This document shows positions 54,666 to 63,476 of a stretch of 64,000 nt of DNA, in pieces. The notes under the pieces are model-generated. The model was given only the letters and a program-made list of their open reading frames with translations, did no database searches and was not told the DNA's origin. The position numbers and the translations under genes were made by a program. The stretch is from contig JANRID010000058.1 in the NCBI GenBank assembly GCA_033765305.1, forward strand, positions 124,001 to 188,000, given 5' to 3'. Source of the stretch: RDXT01 sp033765305. Its GTDB lineage: Bacteria > Bacteroidota > Bacteroidia > J057. Position 1 is the stretch's first letter; each line of letters begins with the position of its first letter.

Positions 54666-54976
54666 CCGGTCAGGCTAGCCTGCCCGGCAGCGATGCCAAC
54701 CGGTTTTTCATCTGCCATCGTGGCCCGGAGTCACAGGTGTATCCGGTAAGCGCGCGCGATCGCAACGACTGGCCCCGATTCATTAGACAGGGGCCGAAGA
54801 ACCAACATCGTTCCAACCTTTGCAAAAAAACTTCGCAATCATACAGCCCAATGACGGTTGCCCAAGTCGTGTATGAATCTGCAATCGCCACCCGGAGCGT
54901 GTTTTTGATTGTTTCCAAAGCGAAAAAAGTCCACAATCAAGAAAGCAAGAGGGATTACGATCCAAAGTGATCCGTG
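54666..54976. other. Intergenic region, nothing identified
   Basis: This divergent gap lies between the adenosyltransferase and FHA genes. It contains a run of A and a TTGATT, but no convincing -10 box, known riboswitch or cobalamin-box sequence was recognised. An open frame crossing it has no protein-like character. Confidence 0.5.
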
Positions 54977-55759
54977 ATGGGGCACCTCCACCCTCATGGG
55001 TTTGGCTTCGACAGGGCGAACATGATGCAACCAGGGCATAACAATTCTCCGCAAGGCGCGCCGGCTTTCGCCTTGACTGAAATGTTGCAGCACCACGCGC
55101 AAACCGGACGAACAGGCATGTTCGAGGTCCATCTTGCTACGGACAAAGCCCGCATCTATCTCATGACCGGCATTGTGGCTCATGCCGAAATCGGCAACCT
55201 CACCGGAGAACTGGCCGTTTGGGAAGTTCTGGCCGCCCACAGTCCGTCCTATCAATGGCTCGACGGTAAAACTCCCACCCATATGACCATGAGTTCCTCC
55301 GCCCAGGAACTCCTGCTCCGCTTCATCCAACTGCAGGGAAGCGGTGAACTCGATCGTCTCCGCCAGGAAGGGAAATCATTCTCCGTCACCCGCAATCTGG
55401 ACGACAGTGGCATGCTGTTCATCATGTCACTCGATGTGCAAAGCCGGGAAATCTCCCCCTTCAACTTTGTCATCCAGACCCGCCAGGTGCGCATGGGCCG
55501 CCACACCGACAACGAACTCGTGCTGAGTGACACCTCGGTTTCCCGCAAACATGCCATCCTCATCCTCAACAACGATTCCGTCCTGGTCCGGGATCTCGGC
55601 TCCAAGAATGGCATCACCATCAATGCCCAGCCCGTGACCCAGGGCCTCATGCGAGACGGCGATGTCCTGACCGTTGGCGAGGTCATCCTCAAGCTCAACG
55701 TCAGCAGAACCGCCAAGACCGGTCGCGTCCCCACCACCGCCCGGTTAAGAACACTCTGA
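54977..55759 (+). CDS. DUF4388-like plus FHA-domain protein
   Basis: This protein of about 260 residues has an N-terminal part (FALTEMLQHHAQTGRTGMFEV, IYLMTGIVAHAEIGNLTGELAVWEVL) that looks like the PATAN/DUF4388 domain found with two-component and gliding systems. It ends with an FHA domain (RQVRMGRHTDNELVLSDTSVSRKHAIL, VRDLGSKNGITINAQPV), which binds phosphothreonine peptides. It is probably a signalling adaptor for Ser/Thr kinases. The start may be the ATG at 54977 or the one at 55022, and the second also gives a complete protein. It converges with lgt, with a short GC-rich hairpin between them. Confidence 0.8.
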   Translation: MGHLHPHGFGFDRANMMQPGHNNSPQGAPAFALTEMLQHHAQTGRTGMFEVHLATDKARIYLMTGIVAHAEIGNLTGELAVWEVLAAHSPSYQWLDGKTPTHMTMSSSAQELLLRFIQLQGSGELDRLRQEGKSFSVTRNLDDSGMLFIMSLDVQSREISPFNFVIQTRQVRMGRHTDNELVLSDTSVSRKHAILILNNDSVLVRDLGSKNGITINAQPVTQGLMRDGDVLTVGEVILKLNVSRTAKTGRVPTTARLRTL

Positions 55760-55798
55760 CATTTTCCGCCGCGTCGAAGCGGCGTGCCCGGCTCCTGC

Positions 55799-56620
55799 TT
55801 ACACCCCCTGGGTCTTTTTCTTTTCCCTGGGCAAAAGTCTCCAGAAGACCACCGAAGCCAGCAGGAACCCCACTGAAAGCCATTGGCCCTGGGTCAGTCC
55901 GAGGGCCAGGTAACCTATCTGGACATCAGGCTCGCGGAAATGCTCACAGACAATACGGACCACCGCATAGCCGGAGAAAAACAGCAACGCCGCCCGTCCG
56001 GGGCGGGGGTGGCGGCTCCGGAACCAGCATAACAACACAAAAAGAAATAATCCTTCACCGGCCGCTTCATACAGCTGGGAGGCGTGGCGCGGTTCGGGGC
56101 CCCCGCCGGTGGCCTGGAAGACCACCGCCCAGGGCACTTCGGTTGTCCGCCCCCAGAGTTCCCCGTTGAGAAAATTGGCCACCCGTCCCAGCCCCAGTCC
56201 GGCCGGGGCCAGGGTTGCGGCATCATCGGCCAGGCACCAAAACGGAATCCCCCGGCTGCGGGCAAAAAGAAAAATGGCCAGTATGATGCCGACGAAAGCC
56301 CCATGGCTGGCCATCCCACTGATCCCCCCTTCCCGCCAGAACGCCACCACCCCGATTGGATCCGAAAGCGTGCGCGGGAGATCATAAAGCAGGCAATAGC
56401 CCAACCGACCACCGGCCAGGGTGCCGAGGATGATCCAAGTGAGGAAATCCCCCCGGTCGGCCGGCTTGAGCGGGGTCCAGCCCCAGCGGTAAAACACGCG
56501 GAGTCCCGCGTAGAGAATCAGGAATCCCAGCACGTAGGCCAACCCGTAATAACGGATACCCCAATGCTCATTCCACTGCCAAAGAAATGGCGTCGGTTCA
56601 TGGATCCACACCGCCAGCAT
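55799..56620 (-). CDS. lgt: Prolipoprotein diacylglyceryl transferase (Lgt)
   Basis: This polytopic enzyme of about 273 residues transfers diacylglycerol from phosphatidylglycerol to the lipobox cysteine of prolipoproteins, the first step of lipoprotein maturation. It has WGIRYYGLAYVLGF near the start, GGRLGYCLLYDLP, GGISGMASHGAFVGIILA and the signature GLGRVANFLNGELWGR. About seven hydrophobic segments are present. I start at 56620 (MLAVWIHEP), since the longer frame to 56707 runs into the divergent dGTPase leader. It supplies the lipid anchor for the binding protein encoded at 45.6 kb. Confidence 0.93.
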   Translation of the reverse strand: MLAVWIHEPTPFLWQWNEHWGIRYYGLAYVLGFLILYAGLRVFYRWGWTPLKPADRGDFLTWIILGTLAGGRLGYCLLYDLPRTLSDPIGVVAFWREGGISGMASHGAFVGIILAIFLFARSRGIPFWCLADDAATLAPAGLGLGRVANFLNGELWGRTTEVPWAVVFQATGGGPEPRHASQLYEAAGEGLFLFVLLCWFRSRHPRPGRAALLFFSGYAVVRIVCEHFREPDVQIGYLALGLTQGQWLSVGFLLASVVFWRLLPREKKKTQGV

Positions 56621-56715
56621 CCCCCGACCTTGCTGGCCCCCGGCCGGTAGACAAGCGCAATCATTCAACCAACGGGTATGGACAACCCAGCGTCGCACCG
56701 TCAACATTCTGCATC

Positions 56716-57891
56716 ATGTCGCTCCAGGCCCGTCTACAGTGGGAAATCAAAGAAGCCGCCCTCCTCGCACCCTACGCCCAATCCAGCCCAACCAGCCGGG
56801 GTCGTCTCCACCCCGAACCCGTCCACATCTTCCGTTCCGAGTTCCAGCGCGACCGCGATCGCATTGTCCACAGCAATGCCTTCCGCCGGCTCGAATACAA
56901 AACCCAGGTCGTTCTCAACGGCACCGGCGACCATTTCCGTACCCGTCTGACCCACACCATGGAAGTGGCGGCGATCAGCCGCACAGTTGCCCGCACGCTT
57001 TCGCTCAATGAAGACCTGGCCGAATCCGTGGCTTTGGCCCACGACCTCGGCCATCCTCCGTTCGGTCATCCCGGTGAGCACACCCTCAACGAACTGATGA
57101 AAGATCACGGCGGATTCGAACACAACCGCCAAAGCCTGCGCGTGGTGGAAGATCTGGAAATGAAATACCCCGAGTTCAACGGCCTCAACTTGTCCTGGGA
57201 AACCCGCGAGGGTTTGTGCAAGCACACGGTCCACAGCATGGGGGTCGGCAATCAACCCAGTCTCGAGGCCCAGGTGGCCGACGCCGCCGATGAAATCGCC
57301 TACTGCTGCAGCGACCTCGATGATGCCCTGGAAAGCGGCCTGGTTCCGGTCGAGGATCTGGGCCAGTTGCCCCTGTGGAAACAACTCGACGACCAAGTGT
57401 TGTCGCGTTACTCCCGACTCGACCCCGAACGCAAGCGTCGCTACCTCATCCGCTGCCTCGTCGACCACCTTGTCGAGGACCTCTGCCAGCAATCCTCGGA
57501 CAACATCAAAGCCAGCGGGGTCACCGACGCCGATGCCGTGCGTCTCCAGCCCCGCCGCCTGATCGGCTTCAGCATCCGCATCCGTGCCGAAGTGCAAAAC
57601 ATCCGGGATTTCCTCCTCCGCGCCTTTTATTACCACCCCGACGTCAGCCGCATCAACCAACGGGCCTGCCAGGTCCTGCAGGCGCTTTTCGAGTTCTACC
57701 ACAAACACCCCCACCTCATCGGACCCAAGAGTGCCCTGCGGATCAAAAAAGAGGGACTCTCCCGGGCGGTATGCGATTATGTCTCCGGCATGACCGACGT
57801 TTATGCCCTCAAATCCTACCTCCGCCACATCGGCACCGATGACCTCCTCAAGGAATTGTTGCCCGGGGGCGTCGCCATCGGTGGAAGCTGA
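56716..57891 (+). CDS. dgt: dNTP triphosphohydrolase (dGTPase)
   Basis: This protein of about 391 residues is an HD-domain enzyme that hydrolyses dGTP (or dNTPs) to deoxynucleoside and triphosphate. The start HIFRSEFQRDRDRIVHSNAFRRLEYKTQV, the metal site RTRLTHTMEVAAISR, and ALAHDLGHPPFGHPGEHTLNEL match the bacterial dGTPase-like family, and ADAADEIAYCCSDLDDAL holds the later Asp ligand. The longer open frame from 56587 overlaps lgt's leader, so the ATG at 56716 is used. It diverges from lgt. Confidence 0.92.
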   Translation: MSLQARLQWEIKEAALLAPYAQSSPTSRGRLHPEPVHIFRSEFQRDRDRIVHSNAFRRLEYKTQVVLNGTGDHFRTRLTHTMEVAAISRTVARTLSLNEDLAESVALAHDLGHPPFGHPGEHTLNELMKDHGGFEHNRQSLRVVEDLEMKYPEFNGLNLSWETREGLCKHTVHSMGVGNQPSLEAQVADAADEIAYCCSDLDDALESGLVPVEDLGQLPLWKQLDDQVLSRYSRLDPERKRRYLIRCLVDHLVEDLCQQSSDNIKASGVTDADAVRLQPRRLIGFSIRIRAEVQNIRDFLLRAFYYHPDVSRINQRACQVLQALFEFYHKHPHLIGPKSALRIKKEGLSRAVCDYVSGMTDVYALKSYLRHIGTDDLLKELLPGGVAIGGS

Positions 57892-57936
57892 TTCCAGCCA
57901 CACCAGATTTGGCACCTGAACTGCTGCGCTGAACCC

Positions 57937-60057
57937 ATGCCCGCCCGACTCTCCGTCCACGGAAGATCCGACCCCCGGCGGGCGTGTGCCAACCAGGTTG
58001 AATCCACGCTCCGGTCTTCCGGCTTGCGCCTGACCATGGGCGGTGAGCCGACTTACATCGCTCTCGACCCTGCCGGGGAAGAATGGTCCACTTCCGCCCT
58101 TGGTCCGACCAAGCTGGGTTACGCCCGCCGCTTCTGCGCCGCCTACCTTCGTCGTTTCCATCCAGGAGCCCTGGTCACCCATGCCTACGGCAAACAATAT
58201 CCTAACGAACCTCTCCCACGTTGGACGGTTTCGCTGACCCACCGTCCGGGTCGTCCGATCTGGCCCGCCACGGACCGCCTCCTGCTGGACGACCGTGCGC
58301 CGCACGAAAGCGCGGCCCGGCTGCCCGACCTGGCGGTATCCATTGCCCGCACCCTTCGTTTGTCCCGGTTCCTCCGTCCAGCGCACGAAGAGGGATTGGC
58401 TCCCACCGCTGCGCCCAAGGGTTGGGTGCTGCCGCTTGACCACGGTGCCGGGGGCTGGGTCTCCGATCGCTGGAAAATGCCCCCCGGGGCCTCGGTCACG
58501 CTGATCCCCGGCGACAGCTCGATCGGGCTTCGTTTGCCCCTGCTATCTTTACCCGAAGCCTGTCTCAAACGAGCCATGACCGTGGAACTCAAGGATGGCG
58601 GACTGGAGATTTTCATCCCGCCTCTTCCCGCCGCCGCATACTTCGAATTGCTCGGCATCCTTCACGACCTGGCGGAGAAAGGGGATTTTTCCCCATTGGT
58701 CATCAGCGGTTATTTTCCTCCCGATGCCCGCGGTTTGTTGCGTTTCACTTTCGCTTCCGATCCCGGCGTCATCGAAGTCAACCTGCCGCCCGCCTCGGAT
58801 TGGAGCACGTTTCAATCCCATCTCCAAAGATTGGATCTCGCTGCGGCGGATGCCGGGCTGCGCACTGTCAAATACCACTTCAACGGATTCACCCAGGGCA
58901 CCGGCGGTGGGGCCCATCTTTGTTTCGGCGGACCGGTGGCCCGTCGCAGCCCGTTCCTCGAACGGCGCAATTTCCTCCCAGGCGTCCTCCGCTATTTCCA
59001 GAACCACCCCTCCCTGGCCTACGCCTTCAGTGGCATGTTCGTCGGGCCGAATTCCCAGGCTCCCCGCGTTGATGAAACCGGGACCGGAGTGCTGCACGAA
59101 CTCGAATTGGCCCTGGCTGGCTCGGGCAAAGTCGAACCCGACCCCTTCCTCTTTGCCCTCCTTTTCCGCGACCTCCTTGCTGATCGCAGTGGCAATACAC
59201 ATCGAGCGGAAATCAGCATCGACAAACTCTGGAACCCGGCCTCGCCCACGGGAACCATGGGCATCGTGGAATTCCGTGCGGTGGAATCCACCGCCGATGC
59301 CGCCGCGCTCGGCACCATCGCCCTGCTTTTCCGCGCCATCCTGGCCCGCATAGCCCGCCATCCCTATCATGCCTCTCTCCACCCTTGGGCTGAGACCCTC
59401 CATGATCGTTTTTTCCTTCCCACCTTGCTCTGGGCGGACCTTGGTTCCGTCGCCGCCGACCTGCGCAGGCACGGCATCGCATTCGACCCGGCCTGGCTCA
59501 AGGATTTCTGGGCATGGCGCTTCCCGTTGCTCGGCACCCTCTCCGGCCCCCAGGGAAAACTCACCGTGACCCACGCGCTGGAATCCTGGCCCCTGCTCGG
59601 CGAGCAACCAGCCGGAGCCACCACTGTGCGGGCCATCGACTCCAGCAACGAACGCCTGGAATTCCGAACCACCCGTGCCGACGCCTCAAGGTCATGGCTG
59701 CTTGTCCAGGGCGTAGAGGTTCCCTTCCGGGCCTGCGGGCGGTGGGCCCTGGCCGGGCTGACTTTCCGGGCCCACTACCGGGTTCCTTCCCTTCATCCCC
59801 ATATACCCGCCCAATCCCCGCTTATTCTCGACTGGATTGACAGGCGTAGCGGCCGCATCACCAACTCCGTCGAGTGGCACAGTTGGCGTCCGAACGGCAA
59901 GCAATACGATTCGCGTCCGCAGAATGCCGACGAAGCCTCACAGCGCGTGCGGGAACGCTGGATTCCACGTCCCGACCGGATCGGAGACAAGGCCCGTCCG
60001 CGCAAGAATCTCCCGCCTTCGGAACGTTGGACCCACGACTTGCGAACCGCCGTCTGA
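57937..60057 (+). CDS. Stand-alone DUF2126 protein (putative COOH-NH2 ligase type)
   Basis: This 706-residue protein resembles the DUF2126 domain, usually the C-terminal half of proteins of about 1100 residues whose N-terminal half is a transglutaminase-like domain. Visible motifs are LRLTMGGEPTYIALD near residue 30, EWSTSALGPTKLGYARRF, VKYHFNGFTQGTGGGAHLCFGG, and MGIVEFRAVES. DUF2126 is predicted from fold analyses to be related to glutamine-synthetase-like ligases. No transglutaminase, alpha-E or circularly permuted ATP-grasp gene, its usual companions, is adjacent. The reaction is unknown. Confidence 0.8.
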   Translation: MPARLSVHGRSDPRRACANQVESTLRSSGLRLTMGGEPTYIALDPAGEEWSTSALGPTKLGYARRFCAAYLRRFHPGALVTHAYGKQYPNEPLPRWTVSLTHRPGRPIWPATDRLLLDDRAPHESAARLPDLAVSIARTLRLSRFLRPAHEEGLAPTAAPKGWVLPLDHGAGGWVSDRWKMPPGASVTLIPGDSSIGLRLPLLSLPEACLKRAMTVELKDGGLEIFIPPLPAAAYFELLGILHDLAEKGDFSPLVISGYFPPDARGLLRFTFASDPGVIEVNLPPASDWSTFQSHLQRLDLAAADAGLRTVKYHFNGFTQGTGGGAHLCFGGPVARRSPFLERRNFLPGVLRYFQNHPSLAYAFSGMFVGPNSQAPRVDETGTGVLHELELALAGSGKVEPDPFLFALLFRDLLADRSGNTHRAEISIDKLWNPASPTGTMGIVEFRAVESTADAAALGTIALLFRAILARIARHPYHASLHPWAETLHDRFFLPTLLWADLGSVAADLRRHGIAFDPAWLKDFWAWRFPLLGTLSGPQGKLTVTHALESWPLLGEQPAGATTVRAIDSSNERLEFRTTRADASRSWLLVQGVEVPFRACGRWALAGLTFRAHYRVPSLHPHIPAQSPLILDWIDRRSGRITNSVEWHSWRPNGKQYDSRPQNADEASQRVRERWIPRPDRIGDKARPRKNLPPSERWTHDLRTAV

Positions 60058-60170
60058 CCACTTCGCCTCCAATCCCCCATCTTCCATGCCGGTTGCCCTC
60101 CCACTCAACCGGCTTCACGTTATCATCCTTTTCGCTCGCAACGCCTCCCGGAGCGACTTAGGTTTTCCTC

Positions 60171-61415
60171 ATGCGCGGTTTTTCCACCATCGCTTGCGGT
60201 CTGTTCCTTATCATGGGCAGCCTGGTTTGCATCGCCTCCCTGTCCGCCCAGACGGAACAGGCCGACAAACCCACCCAAAGCGCACAATCCACCCGCGAGT
60301 ACCAAAGCGGCTACCGTTTTTTCCAGAACACCGCACCTGAGTTCCTCCAGATCGAAATCTCCGAGGTGGCCACTGATGCCGATCTGGGCAAGCGCAATGG
60401 CAACGGCATCCGTGTCCGGGCCACCGCACGGGTGATCGATGTCATCCGTTCCGATTCCGGCGTCGTTCAGGGCGGCACGGTGGTGATCGCCTATGTCCTT
60501 TCCGCCCGCGCCGGCAATGCCGCGGAAACACCACCGCTTCTGGAGAAGGGGAAAACGTATCCCGCTTTTCTGGAAAAGAAGGGTGGCGTCTTTGTTCCCG
60601 CGGCCCGCCACCTCAGTTTTTCCCCGCCTTCCGGAATCCAGATGAAGGTTTACGAGGAAGCCCGCACACGCAGTCGCGAAAAAGCCCTGGCACAAGCCAG
60701 CCGTCCGGCCAAAGCCGGACCTGAACCCCGCGTGACCACCACGGGGCCCTTGGTGGCCCCGCTGATGGAAGACAACGCCAATCCCCAACCCACTCCGGTG
60801 GTCCGACTCTCCAAGCCTTTGGTGGAAACAACCCCCGATGACCAGCCCCTTCCAACGGCCAGTCCCGACCCCACCACCCCAACGGCCCTTTCCGAATCGT
60901 CTCCGGCCAATCCTGGGGATAAACCCATCGTGGTCCCCCTCAATCCCCTGCCCCGGTCACAACCCCAACCGGAAGTCCGACCCGAAGCCGAGCCCAATCC
61001 CCTCACGGTCGAAACCCAACGCCCGGCCCCTGTCCGCATCACTCAGCCCACCGCTACCGTCCCGGCAAATGCGCCCGCGCCCGCGCTCGCACCACAAGAA
61101 GCGGGCGAATCCCTCCCAACCGTTACCGCCGACGAACCTCCGGCCAAAGTGGTCGCCTTGCCGCCCCCCCCCAAACCGACGGACCGATCCTCCGAGATCG
61201 TCACCCGGCAGAATTACGCCGATATTTACGGCATCATCAAAGAAGCTGACGTCCTGAAAATCCAGGGCGAAAACGACAAGGCCCGTGAACTCTACCAAGC
61301 GGCAAAGGAAAAGCTTCTCAAGCTCAAGGAAGACCAACCGGAATTCCAGCCGTTCATCGTGGCCTACCGGCTGAAAGACTTGGACAAAAAGCTGGCGGCG
61401 ACACAGGCCAAATAA
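60171..61415 (+). CDS. Secreted proline-rich hypothetical protein
   Basis: This 414-residue protein has a signal peptide (hydrophobic residues 6-26, ending near SLSAQ). Next come a beta-type domain (residues 45-155, for example IRVRATARVIDVIRSDSG and GGTVVIAYVLSARAG), about 180 residues rich in Pro, Ala and Thr that are probably disordered, and a C-terminal helical segment (NYADIYGIIKEADVLKIQGENDKARELYQ, TPR-like). The layout suggests a periplasmic or envelope linker protein. No known family is recognised. Confidence 0.75.
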   Translation: MRGFSTIACGLFLIMGSLVCIASLSAQTEQADKPTQSAQSTREYQSGYRFFQNTAPEFLQIEISEVATDADLGKRNGNGIRVRATARVIDVIRSDSGVVQGGTVVIAYVLSARAGNAAETPPLLEKGKTYPAFLEKKGGVFVPAARHLSFSPPSGIQMKVYEEARTRSREKALAQASRPAKAGPEPRVTTTGPLVAPLMEDNANPQPTPVVRLSKPLVETTPDDQPLPTASPDPTTPTALSESSPANPGDKPIVVPLNPLPRSQPQPEVRPEAEPNPLTVETQRPAPVRITQPTATVPANAPAPALAPQEAGESLPTVTADEPPAKVVALPPPPKPTDRSSEIVTRQNYADIYGIIKEADVLKIQGENDKARELYQAAKEKLLKLKEDQPEFQPFIVAYRLKDLDKKLAATQAK

Positions 61416-61518
61416 GAGCCTCCGTCCACTCAGGGAGGGGTGATCTACAAATGAAAGATCGCTTCGGGCGCAATCCGTTCGCTGAACATTTCAGCAACGC
61501 ATCCCCTGCCTTGATTCA

Positions 61519-62346
61519 TCAAGGTGCTGGCTGATAATCAACCCAAACCACCGGTTCAACCTCTTTTTCCACCAATAATTGCGGGACTGTGTCCACCGCT
61601 TTTCCAGGAAAAACATCCAACGCCCGCTCGGGCTGTGGTGTCTTCGGCAGTTGATCCGGGACCAAGGACTCCCTGACTTGGGATACGGAGCCCGTTCGAA
61701 CGCGTAGTTCGCTGTTTTTGTCAAATTCCCAGCCGTGGATCACCATGACCCACAGCGCCAGCACAGGAAAAATGAAGGCCGCCCACTGACCGCTCAAGAT
61801 ATAATGACGGATGGCAAACAGCAGAGAAGCCAATAGAACGCATGTGACCAGGGTGATCGAGACATCCGTGAGTAGGACTCCCACTCCGGTGAGCAGGGCA
61901 CAGACGATCGCACCGGCCAGAGGCCCATGGCAACCGCTGAAGGGAGGATAGTAGTAGTCGCCCACATTCTCATCGACCCTGTCATCCGCCACCTCCACTG
62001 CTTTGACCGGGATCGGGGTGTGGGGTAGCGGACTCGTATCCAAGTCGCTCAAGAGTTCGGAAATGGATCTCCAATCACCCCCGTCCATCCGTACCCAGTC
62101 GGCTCCATCCAAAGTGCCCATGGCATAGTAGCAGCGGATGTCTCTCAAACTGAAAGGCCCGCTGGAATTCTCATTCTTCCAAACTTGGTACTTCTTCAGC
62201 TCTTCAGTCCTGGGCCGGAGCGGGCGGGGAGCCGGTTCTGGCCTCGATTCCAGGGCCGCCCGATCCATGGGCGGCTCAATCCAGAGCACCCGCCCTTTGA
62301 ATCTTTGTCCTCCAACTGTGACATCCCCTGTTTCCCGGATTCTCAC
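61519..62346 (-). CDS. GYF_2-domain membrane protein
   Basis: This 275-residue protein has a GYF_2 domain at about residues 53-95 (YQVWKNENSSGPFSLRDIRCYYAMG...WVRMDGGDW), then three hydrophobic helices (about 142-215) and a soluble tail. It has the same domain order as the protein at 44.5-45.1 kb. The ATG overlaps the stop of the PEP-CTERM gene (four-base overlap), so the two are co-translated. The N-terminal 25 residues (VTVGGQRFKGRVLWIEP) may form an additional small beta unit. The function is unknown. Confidence 0.75.
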   Translation of the reverse strand: MRIRETGDVTVGGQRFKGRVLWIEPPMDRAALESRPEPAPRPLRPRTEELKKYQVWKNENSSGPFSLRDIRCYYAMGTLDGADWVRMDGGDWRSISELLSDLDTSPLPHTPIPVKAVEVADDRVDENVGDYYYPPFSGCHGPLAGAIVCALLTGVGVLLTDVSITLVTCVLLASLLFAIRHYILSGQWAAFIFPVLALWVMVIHGWEFDKNSELRVRTGSVSQVRESLVPDQLPKTPQPERALDVFPGKAVDTVPQLLVEKEVEPVVWVDYQPAP

Positions 62347-63038
62347 TGCGGCTCCCCATTCTGCGGGGTCTTTTTCCGGCCGAGCACTTCTTGTGAAACG
62401 CCGCGGTCTTGATGGCGTAGGAAGGCAAGTAAAGCGCCGCCGCTGACCAGCAATATGCTGGTGTCGGGTTCGGGGACGCTCTGCGGAACAAGATCATATT
62501 GTAGATTCGGCCCGATGTTGGCCGCTCCACCATCGGAAAACACCGGATAAACAAATCCCGCGTAATCAATGCTGTAACGGTCCTTCGAAACATCCCATCC
62601 TAATCCGGAGCCGAGCGAATACGTCCCTGTGATGTAGGCGTCGGAATTGTCAATATTGTAGTAGCGGGCGGCAATGATATAGACCGTTTCCGCATCCAAC
62701 TGGATGGACTCCAAAAGGGTGGCATAGCGGAAATTGCCTGACAGTTCACCCGAATTTCCGGCGGCAACCGTGGTCGAAACCAGCAATTCGCCAGAGATGT
62801 TCCATATACCGATCTGGTGGCTTTCGTTCAGGCCATCCGCCCCCTGGTCCCATAGTCCGAGCTTGAATACATTGACCGCGGCAGATCCCACGCGGAACGC
62901 GTAACCAAGGGTGGCGTCCGACTTGAGAGTGGTCCCCTTGTTCGATGGAACCGAATTCAGGAAGGTTGCCCCTACTACTTTGGGTCCGATCGTCTGGCAG
63001 ATCAAGAGCACCAGGACACAAATGTAGTTAGATTTCAT
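62343..63038 (-). CDS. PEP-CTERM sorting-signal protein
   Basis: This 231-residue exported protein has a signal peptide (residues 1-24), a beta-rich body (GYAFRVGSAAVNVFKLGLWDQG and similar), and near the C-terminus VPEPDTSILLVSGGALLAFLRH. That is the PEP motif, a hydrophobic helix and a basic stop used by exosortase. PEP-CTERM proteins normally end a few residues after the basic cluster. Here about 20 more residues follow. Exosortase systems are typical of Verrucomicrobiota and some Proteobacteria, not of Bacteroidota, so the gene marks the right-hand genome. The next gene overlaps its stop. Confidence 0.85.
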   Translation of the reverse strand: MKSNYICVLVLLICQTIGPKVVGATFLNSVPSNKGTTLKSDATLGYAFRVGSAAVNVFKLGLWDQGADGLNESHQIGIWNISGELLVSTTVAAGNSGELSGNFRYATLLESIQLDAETVYIIAARYYNIDNSDAYITGTYSLGSGLGWDVSKDRYSIDYAGFVYPVFSDGGAANIGPNLQYDLVPQSVPEPDTSILLVSGGALLAFLRHQDRGVSQEVLGRKKTPQNGEPQ

Positions 63039-63476
63039 GTTGTATTCTTTCGGTTGATTAGAACTTTACTAAGGTATTCTTCCCTTTGTTCAATCATAAT
63101 TGTCGCTATAAGGTGGTAATAATAATCTCTACTCATATTATAAGCGCCAATCTATTTCCCAGTTGAAGGCACAGAAAAGCGATCAAATATGCAAGGAAAG
63201 CTTCCAGAAGAGTGACGGTAATCTGACAGTGGACGGCATAATCCGGAAAAGCTGCAATGGAGGTGTCGAGAAAACACCGACAGTATTTATGACAGCAACT
63301 GCACCCATGGGCTGAAAAATGATTTTGCAGCCTCTTCTGGAATTCAACCGTAGAAGATTCGCTGTAAATCCCAATACTGAATTAACTGCAAACCCATGGC
63401 CGTAAATAGCCGGGAGATGCCCGATGCCCCTCAAATCTAAAGGAGGTCGAAGTGCCGGCAGCCACACGTTCGCCGG
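63039..63476. other. Intergenic region, no gene supported
   Basis: About 440 bases, noticeably less GC-rich than the neighbours, lie between the PEP-CTERM gene and the SDR gene. A 94-codon open frame on the minus strand (63183-63467) has no recognisable motif and a low-coding look. Part of the region may hold the PEP-CTERM promoter. No repeat or RNA was recognised. Confidence 0.5.

Noticed and set aside
56734..58443. 569-codon minus-strand frame
   Set aside because: It is antisense to the dGTPase and the start of the DUF2126 gene.
63183..63467. 94-codon minus-strand frame
   Set aside because: It has no motif, an odd composition and no ribosome-site context, and lies in a lower-GC intergenic region.
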